This document shows, in pieces, positions 6,544 to 11,021 of a stretch of DNA of 11,021 nt. Every line of letters starts with the position of its first letter. The first letter of the stretch is position 1. The position numbers were made by a program, and so were the translations under genes. The DNA is taken from positions 1-11,021 of the forward strand of contig JBOGNO010000025.1 in NCBI GenBank assembly GCA_050747245.1, given 5' to 3'. Source of the stretch: JBOGNO01 sp050747245 (GTDB lineage: Bacteria; Acidobacteriota; Terriglobia; Acidiferrales; UBA7541). The notes beneath the pieces are model-generated. The model saw only the letters and a list, made by a program, of their open reading frames with translations. It ran no database searches and was not told the origin of the DNA.

Positions 6544-7842
6544 TCAAAGTGCCCCAATAAATTCAGGCCTATCTGTCAACTCAGGAAAATCGCGGCGGCC
6601 ACCGAAGGACCAGAGAATCCAGCCCAATTCGTAACTGCGGACTTCCAACGAGAGAGTTCGTCCCGCGCCCCTTGCGGTGCCAATCTCGTCATTCCGGTTA
6701 AGCGCCGCGTTCGTCAAGGCGCGCAAACCGCGCGCGGCTCGGCTCGCGCTGATGCCGGAGCGCCTTTGCGATCGGTAGAAAAGGTGCAGGTCAGGCCGCA
6801 ACATCGTGCGGCCCAATTCGTTGTCGCCAAAAAGCCAAATGAAGCCTTTCACCAAAGCCTCTCGCGCGCCTGGCACGCCACGCATAATCGCATGATGCAA
6901 GATTGCTGGCGCCATGCCATGCTGGTGCACCGCATAAACTTCATAGAAGTCGACGACCGTCCCCCGGCCGGGCGCAAAAAACCAGGGCCATTCTCCCCGC
7001 GGCCCCTGCAAAGCGATCAGCTGGGTGACGCAAGCGTTCGCCGCCGCGATTGCAAGAGGATCGTCCATTGCCTCGCCATAGTGGAAGAGCCCGAGACAGC
7101 TATAAACCTGAGTGGCGAACGACGCGAAATACCTTCTAAATCCAGTGCCGGAATCGAAGAATAACCCGCTCGGCGCGCGAAATGAGGTGAGGATCACATC
7201 ACGCAATGAAGTGGCTATCTTGCACCATGCTGGATCGACGCGGGATTGGGCGACAACGCCTGACAGCATCAGTCCGATGTCCTGTGCCTTCCAGTGAACC
7301 GCGGCGGCTGGATTAACCATTAAATCGCGGACCTTGGCAAGAACGTTTGCAGGGACATCGAAGCCAAGCTCCGCACCCGCCCACAGCGCCATGCCAAAGG
7401 CGTAGTTGCGTGCCCGGTGTAACAGAAGTGAACCCGTGGCCGTCTTGAAAATCGCCTCTAGATGGTAGGGCTCGCCGGCAACAATCTCTAGATTGCGCGC
7501 GAGGCCCAGCAAGACATTGAGACTATAGAAGCTGTCGCTATGCGGCACAGATTCGTTTGGCTCCTTCCGTCCGTCAAGATGATATTTATGCGACCAGAGC
7601 CCGGCGCGCGGCATGTAGCACCGCCGTAAACCGAGCGTCGCGTAGCGGATAACAGCGCTTGGAGGTACCGTGATAGGACATTTCAACTGTCGATCCCCTG
7701 CAATGGCCAACCCATGTGGTATGAGACGCGGTTGGATAAGGCATTGAGATGATTCATAAAAGTGCTTCTTTGCCGCTCGGAAAGGAGCGCCGCGATGCAA
7801 CCAGCATTCGCGAACGCCCGCTCTAAGGCCGGACAAAATCAC
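6544..7842 (-). CDS. Uncharacterised protein, probably alpha/alpha-toroid; possibly 5' truncated
   Basis: A 432-residue protein with no clear membrane segment or signal peptide. It is rich in helical stretches and aromatic residues. Conserved-looking blocks are WSHKYHLDG (residues 83-91), PHSDSFYSLNVLLGLAR (100-116), WKAQDIGLMLSG (184-195) and GEWPWFFAPGRG (283-294). The last is followed by DFYEVYAVHQHGMAP. Such spaced Trp/His-rich helix pairs resemble alpha/alpha toroid folds of sugar-active or prenyltransferase-like proteins; I cannot name a family or activity. It precedes the polymerase gene by 58 bp and likely shares its transcript, hinting at polysaccharide modification. The start is uncertain: the GTG at 7842 has no ribosome site and lies about ten bases from the proposed end of the IS3 remnant, so the native N-terminus and promoter may be lost. 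Confidence 0.6.
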   Translation of the reverse strand: MILSGLRAGVRECWLHRGAPFRAAKKHFYESSQCLIQPRLIPHGLAIAGDRQLKCPITVPPSAVIRYATLGLRRCYMPRAGLWSHKYHLDGRKEPNESVPHSDSFYSLNVLLGLARNLEIVAGEPYHLEAIFKTATGSLLLHRARNYAFGMALWAGAELGFDVPANVLAKVRDLMVNPAAAVHWKAQDIGLMLSGVVAQSRVDPAWCKIATSLRDVILTSFRAPSGLFFDSGTGFRRYFASFATQVYSCLGLFHYGEAMDDPLAIAAANACVTQLIALQGPRGEWPWFFAPGRGTVVDFYEVYAVHQHGMAPAILHHAIMRGVPGAREALVKGFIWLFGDNELGRTMLRPDLHLFYRSQRRSGISASRAARGLRALTNAALNRNDEIGTARGAGRTLSLEVRSYELGWILWSFGGRRDFPELTDRPEFIGAL

Positions 7843-7851
7843 ATCAAACTG

Positions 7852-8478
7852 TCGGACACAAGGCGTGCGACAATGGCCTGGCTGGCGCTCTTGTGATCAT
7901 GCCACAAGGCACGATCTCCTTGCGGCGATTGGCGGCGCATATCGCGTGCGATGTCCCGCCTGCGATTTTAGGGACACCGGATGAGGCGGCTTGGCGGGTG
8001 GCCTGTTCGGGGGTGATATAGCCGAGGGCGTAAGCGAGCCGCTGACGATTGGAGCATCCTTCGATGCAGGCGAACAGGCGGTGCCGGCCGGCATCCCGGG
8101 TTGCGTGGCAAGCCTGGTCCACGAGTTCGGTTTTCCGAGTGCCAAAGCAGCTTTCCAGCGCTGCATTGTCCCCGTCATTTCGCTTGCGGCGCGGGGATTG
8201 GATCATCAAGGCCGCGCTGAAATCCTTGCGGTAATCGGCGGCGGCGTATGCGCGGCCGCGATCGAAATGGTTGAGTCCGGCCGGGCGCGAGGCGTCGCCT
8301 CTGGAGGCAGGCCAGCCAAACTTCATTGGGCCGCTCGGCTGCGAAGTTCCGGTCGCCAGATCCGTGCTCCATTGCAAACAGGGCGCAACCAGGCCCTGCC
8401 TCGAAATGGGGGTGCCTTTGAAAAGCTCCTATGGGTAAACTTGCGCGCAACTGATCCCTGTATCACCCGGGTCTCCGA
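7852..8478 (-). mobile_element. Internally deleted IS3-family element (proposed limits)
   Basis: The limits come from a weak pair of inverted ends: TCGGACACAAGG at 7852-7863 and, on the other strand, TCGGAGACCCGG (8467-8478), matching at 9 of 12 positions. Between them lies the tail of an IS3-type transposase. The span of about 0.63 kb is about half of a normal IS3 element, and no orfA is visible. The inverted ends are tentative; the transposase remnant inside is solid. Confidence 0.5.
7985..8355 (-). pseudogene. IS3-family transposase OrfB (integrase core), decayed
   Basis: On the minus strand one frame reads DRNFAAERPNEVWLA (8353-8309), the usual opening of the IS3 integrase core. The similarity then jumps, in a different frame, to LNHFDRGRAYAAADYRKDF, then NDGDNAALESCFGTRKTELV, and finally GYITPEQATRQAA, which ends near 7985. 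In intact relatives these correspond to HSDRG.QYA, the CYDNAAMESFFGTLKTELV block and the LGYLSPEQ tail. The middle Asp (HFDRG, D at 8261-8263) and last Glu (LESCFG) of the DDE triad remain. The segment with the first Asp between VWLA and the second block is deleted, and the frame is shifted. The enzyme cannot be functional. Confidence 0.85.
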
Positions 8479-8609
8479 ACTATCTTTGTTTAGCGTGAGG
8501 CGGGTTATGGTCTAGACGCCAAAGTTGATTTGTGCGATGTTCAACTAGATCTGTCGGACCGAGAGATTGGAAGCCCGCAACGCGGTGACAAGGCCTAACC
8601 AGGAGACCT

Positions 8610-9446
8610 TTGCGTCGCGCGCCGATGAAAGACAAAACCGTAGCCATTCTCGAAAGCCGGGCGGGTGATCGCTTTGCCAGCCTGGTCCGCAAGCATGGAG
8701 GCACGCCATTTTCGGCGCCAGCACTGGCCGAAATCCCAGATGTCGATCCCGCGCGGATCCACGCGTTGATCCGTGACTGGAATACCACACCGCCCGATAT
8801 ATTCGTTTTTCAGACGGGCGTCGGGACGCGCGCGCTGTTCGATGCAACAGATTCGCTAGGGCTAACCGATCTTCTGTTACGGTTGCTGGACAAAGCGCGG
8901 GTGGTCGTCCGGGGCCCCAAGCCGACCGCGGTACTGCGCTCGCGCGAGGTGCGCATCGACCGCGCCGCCAGCAACCCTTTCACGACGCACGAGGTACTGG
9001 CTGAAGTTCGCAAGATCCCGTTACCCGGCAAACGCGTCGTGGTGCAGCGCTACGGCGACACCAATCGCGCCTTACAGGCCGCGCTCGAAAGCGAAGGTGC
9101 GCAAGTAACCGAAATCGTGACCTATCGCTGGGGCCTGCCAAAGGACACGACTCCGTTGCTAAGGCTGATCGACGCGCTTGGTCGCGATGAGATTGATCTT
9201 GTGGCGTTTACCACCGCATCGCAGGCGAGCAACCTTTTCGCCGTCGCGCAATTTGTCGGCAAAAAGGCGTCGCTCCTGCAAAGTCTTGGCCGAACGCTCG
9301 TCGCGTCGATCGGCCCGGTGTGCAGCGCCGCGCTCCGCAAGTTCGCCGTAAGGGTCGATATTGAAGCACAACCGCCAAAGCTCGGGCCGTTTGTCGATGC
9401 GATCAACGCGGCGTTGTCCGATCCGCGTCGATTGGGCAAATTCTAA
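8610..9446 (+). CDS. Uroporphyrinogen-III synthase-like protein (HemD family)
   Basis: A cytosolic protein of 278 residues with the two-lobed HemD layout, a family that closes hydroxymethylbilane into uroporphyrinogen III in heme/siroheme synthesis. Supporting blocks are TPPDIFVFQTGVGTRALFDA, VVVRGPKPTAVLR, KRVVVQRYGDTNRALQAALE, then LVAFTTASQASNLF and ASIGPVCSAALRKF. The closing PPKLGPFVDAI differs from the usual hemD tail and resembles HemD-like versions outside the main heme cluster. Start: TTG 8610 has AGGAG four bases upstream (8601-8605); ATG 8625 is possible but 19 bases from that site. No hemC, hemE or siroheme gene is nearby, so it may be a second copy or act with a remote pathway. 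HemD sequences diverge widely, so the family call is good but the activity less certain. Confidence 0.8.
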   Translation: MRRAPMKDKTVAILESRAGDRFASLVRKHGGTPFSAPALAEIPDVDPARIHALIRDWNTTPPDIFVFQTGVGTRALFDATDSLGLTDLLLRLLDKARVVVRGPKPTAVLRSREVRIDRAASNPFTTHEVLAEVRKIPLPGKRVVVQRYGDTNRALQAALESEGAQVTEIVTYRWGLPKDTTPLLRLIDALGRDEIDLVAFTTASQASNLFAVAQFVGKKASLLQSLGRTLVASIGPVCSAALRKFAVRVDIEAQPPKLGPFVDAINAALSDPRRLGKF

Positions 9447-9451
9447 TGCTT

Positions 9452-9474
9452 GGGGTTTTTTGCAAAAAAACTCC
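9452..9474 (+). terminator. Perfect-looking A/T palindrome just after the hemD-like stop; possible terminator hairpin
   Basis: Six bases after the TAA, GGGGTTTTTT is followed by GC and AAAAAAACTCC, which can fold into a hairpin of about ten pairs with a very tight loop. The position suits a terminator, but no U-run follows the stem, so termination is unproven. It could instead be a bent-DNA or protein-binding palindrome. Confidence 0.3.
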
Positions 9475-9687
9475 GGTTGTGGTCGCCAGGGCCTGGGCCT
9501 CGAGCGAATTGAAGGCGAGACCGAGACTGTGCTCGGTCGATTCGCGCCTGTCGATCGCGCAGCGTTGCGCGGTCTTCCGATCGTCCATAGTTGATCGGAT
9601 CGAGCGGAGCATTATGTGTTGCTTGCGTAGCGAGCGGTCTGCTTTTGTCTTTCTGCCACACGAGCATGATACAAAGGGATGCCTCCA

Positions 9688-10239
9688 GTGAAGCTGTTGA
9701 CCCTGTTCCTGTCTCTCTGTCTGGGCCTTTTCCCCACCGCCGCAATGGCGGCATTGAAGCCGGGCGACGCCGCGCCCGATTTCACTTTGGACGCTGCGCG
9801 GGGCGGCAAAGAGTTCAAATTCTCCCTCGCCGAAGCATTGAAAAAGGGACCGGTGGTCCTCTACTTCTATCCCAAATCATTCACGAGTGTCTGCACGATC
9901 GAGGCGCATGAATTTGCTGAAAGCATCGAGAACTTCGCGACCGCCGGCGCCAGCGTCATTGGCGTTTCGGGCGACAAGATCGAGGTGCAACGCGACTTTT
10001 CGACGAAGGAATGCCGCGACAAATTCCCGGTGGGCGCGGACCCCAGCTTTTCGGTCATCAAGGCCTATGACGTGGCGTTCAACATTCCGCTCGTAGGCGC
10101 GGCCTTTGCTAACCGCGTTTCCTATGTGATTTCGCCCGAAGGAAAGATTCTTTACTCCTACGCGGATTCTAAGGCGGAGAAACACATCGAGAATACGCTG
10201 GCCGTCGTCAGGAAGTGGCGCGAGCAGCACAAGCGCTAA
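9688..10239 (+). CDS. Exported thioredoxin-dependent peroxiredoxin (AhpC/TSA, BCP/PrxQ-like)
   Basis: A 183-residue thiol peroxidase that reduces H2O2 or organic hydroperoxides. The body opens LKPGDAAPDFTLDAARGG, followed by the peroxidatic motif YPKSFTSVCTIEAHEF, with Pro62, Thr66 and peroxidatic Cys69. A second Cys at 109 (KECRDKF) is a candidate resolving Cys, so a 2-Cys mechanism is plausible. I chose GTG 9688: AAAGGGA (9673-9679) lies 8 bases upstream, and translation gives a textbook signal peptide (MKLLTLFLSLCLGLFPTAAMA). The ATG at 9679 would overlap that ribosome site and add only three residues. A periplasmic location is therefore likely, with a thiol reductant supplied across the membrane. 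The gene is 241 bp downstream of the hemD-like gene and is probably separately transcribed. Confidence 0.88.
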   Translation: MKLLTLFLSLCLGLFPTAAMAALKPGDAAPDFTLDAARGGKEFKFSLAEALKKGPVVLYFYPKSFTSVCTIEAHEFAESIENFATAGASVIGVSGDKIEVQRDFSTKECRDKFPVGADPSFSVIKAYDVAFNIPLVGAAFANRVSYVISPEGKILYSYADSKAEKHIENTLAVVRKWREQHKR

Positions 10240-10292
10240 GGGTCCGAGTCTCTCTGGGTCGTTCGCCTCGACATTCGCAGGAGTGGCTGGGG

Positions 10293-10465
10293 ATGTTTGC
10301 AGTGGCGACGTAGGCAGCGGCTCGACGGTTTAGTTTCGTTTTCGTTTACGGCGAGGGGAAGAGCCGGCGCGAGGCGGCGCGGCTCTTTGGTCTCTGCCGG
10401 GAGACAATTGCCAAAAGTGCCGCTATACGGCGCCGCCCGGCTATCTGCGATCCAAGGCTCCGGAG
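10293..10465 (+). pseudogene. IS21-family istA remnant (N-terminal helix-turn-helix part)
   Basis: From ATG 10293 the frame reads MFAVAT, a TAG stop, then ARRFSFVFVYGEGKSRREAA and RLFGLCRETIAK, as in the N-terminal DNA-binding part of IstA transposases (EGKS.REAAR.FG.SR.TV.KM). A shift to the next frame continues KCRYTAPPGYLRSKAPE, matching the following PPGY block. After about 10465 the similarity fades. A premature stop plus a frameshift, and no sign of the integrase core or istB, make this a dead fragment. It fills the gap between the peroxiredoxin and glycosyltransferase genes. Nothing else is recognisable from 10466 to 10631. Confidence 0.72.
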
Positions 10466-10631
10466 TACCCTCGCTCTATTCCCTTCTTCATTTTCGCAGG
10501 GGTCGTGAGCATTATCGAATCGATCGGCCCACACGAGCCGCGCCTTAGCCCCGTCGGCGGATCAGTGTTATCTCGGGACAATTGATCGCCGCTCTTCGTG
10601 CGTACGATATCGCGCGCCCGACGGAACCTCA

Positions 10632-11021
10632 ATGTCAAACACCCTTCGTGCCCCAGCAAACGGTGATCGAATGAGCGGTTCGCCACGCGTTCATCGTCTC
10701 GTATTTGTCAACCGTTTCTTCTACCCCGATTCTTCAGCAACGAGTCAAATCCTTTCTGACCTGGCCTTCGCGATGGCGGAACGTGGCTTCGACATCCATG
10801 TCATCGCGAGCAGGCGGCAGCGAGCGGGTAATGAGTTGGCTCTGCCAGCGAAGGAAATTGTTCGCGGCGTATCTGTGCACCGAACCGTAATTCCCGATTT
10901 GGCTCACCTTGGGCTAGTTGGCCGAGCTATCGAATATGCCGCCTTCTATCCCGGCGCCGCCGTGGCTCTGCTCTGTCATGTGCGTAGGGGCGACATCGTC
11001 GTGGCCAAGACCGATCCGCCG
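10632..11021 (+). CDS. Glycosyltransferase family 4 protein, N-terminal part (runs off window)
   Basis: An open frame of 130 codons continues past the window end. After a short polar leader it reads VHRLVFVNRFFYPDSSATSQ, then ILSDLAFAMAERGFDIHVIAS, the N-terminal Rossmann domain of WbuB-like GT4 enzymes, in which a YPD.SATSQ loop sits after the first strand. Further on, GDIVVAKTDPP is a second conserved stretch of that group. Such enzymes add a sugar from a nucleotide-sugar donor during O-antigen or exopolysaccharide unit assembly at the cytoplasmic face of the membrane. ATG 10632 is taken as start; ATG 10671 is an alternative, and neither has a strong ribosome site. Donor and acceptor cannot be read from this portion; the C-terminal catalytic domain is outside the window. 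Confidence 0.82.
   Translation, partial: MSNTLRAPANGDRMSGSPRVHRLVFVNRFFYPDSSATSQILSDLAFAMAERGFDIHVIASRRQRAGNELALPAKEIVRGVSVHRTVIPDLAHLGLVGRAIEYAAFYPGAAVALLCHVRRGDIVVAKTDPP

Noticed and set aside
6484..7164. 226-codon plus-strand frame
   Set aside because: It lies opposite the toroid-like gene, is Arg/Ala/Pro-rich with no motif, and is a typical antisense shadow.
7991..8515. 174-codon plus-strand frame with a Gly/Ala-rich start
   Set aside because: It is antisense to the IS3 transposase remnant, whose minus-strand similarity to the integrase core is specific.
9590..9672. Possible tRNA or structured RNA upstream of the peroxiredoxin
   Set aside because: I looked on both strands and found no T-loop-like GTTCGAATC, no acceptor stem and no cloverleaf pattern.

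Overview
The window looks like an accessory, surface-polysaccharide-type region of a high-G+C Gram-negative genome, probably an alphaproteobacterium of the Hyphomicrobiales kind. That assignment is inferred from codon use, TTG/GTG starts and gene families; no marker gene fixes the taxon. The genes are intact cassettes separated by remains of at least three insertion-sequence (IS) families.

Left part (1-2068): the last 25 codons of a secreted beta-helix protein are followed by a complete paralogue (540-1604) with a signal peptide and a polyproline segment. The similarity of the two copies continues about 50 bp past their stop codons, so this is a tandem duplication. Next comes a degenerate transposase of the DUF772 type (1700-2068), whose reading frame is broken and later restored.

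Centre (2199-4904): a membrane phosphoethanolamine transferase (2199-3953) is followed 30 bp later by a diacylglycerol kinase-family gene (3984-4904). Together they make metabolic sense: the transferase takes phosphoethanolamine from phosphatidylethanolamine and leaves diacylglycerol, which the kinase could return to phosphatidic acid. The transferase and the second half of the beta-helix gene are visibly richer in A+T than their surroundings.

Minus-strand block (5151-7842): a polytopic O-antigen polymerase/ligase-like protein lies downstream of a 432-residue protein that looks like an all-helical toroid. Both fit polysaccharide assembly or modification. The 5' end of the second gene abuts a deleted IS3-family element (about 7852-8478) and may have been trimmed by it.

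Right part (8610-11021, plus strand): a uroporphyrinogen-III synthase-like gene standing alone, an exported thioredoxin-type peroxiredoxin, a broken IS21-type istA start, and the first 130 codons of a GT4 glycosyltransferase that runs off the window.

I see no CRISPR array, tRNA, rRNA or defence system. The features most worth following are the duplicated beta-helix genes, the transferase/kinase pair, and the polymerase/toroid pair with its IS-scarred 5' end.
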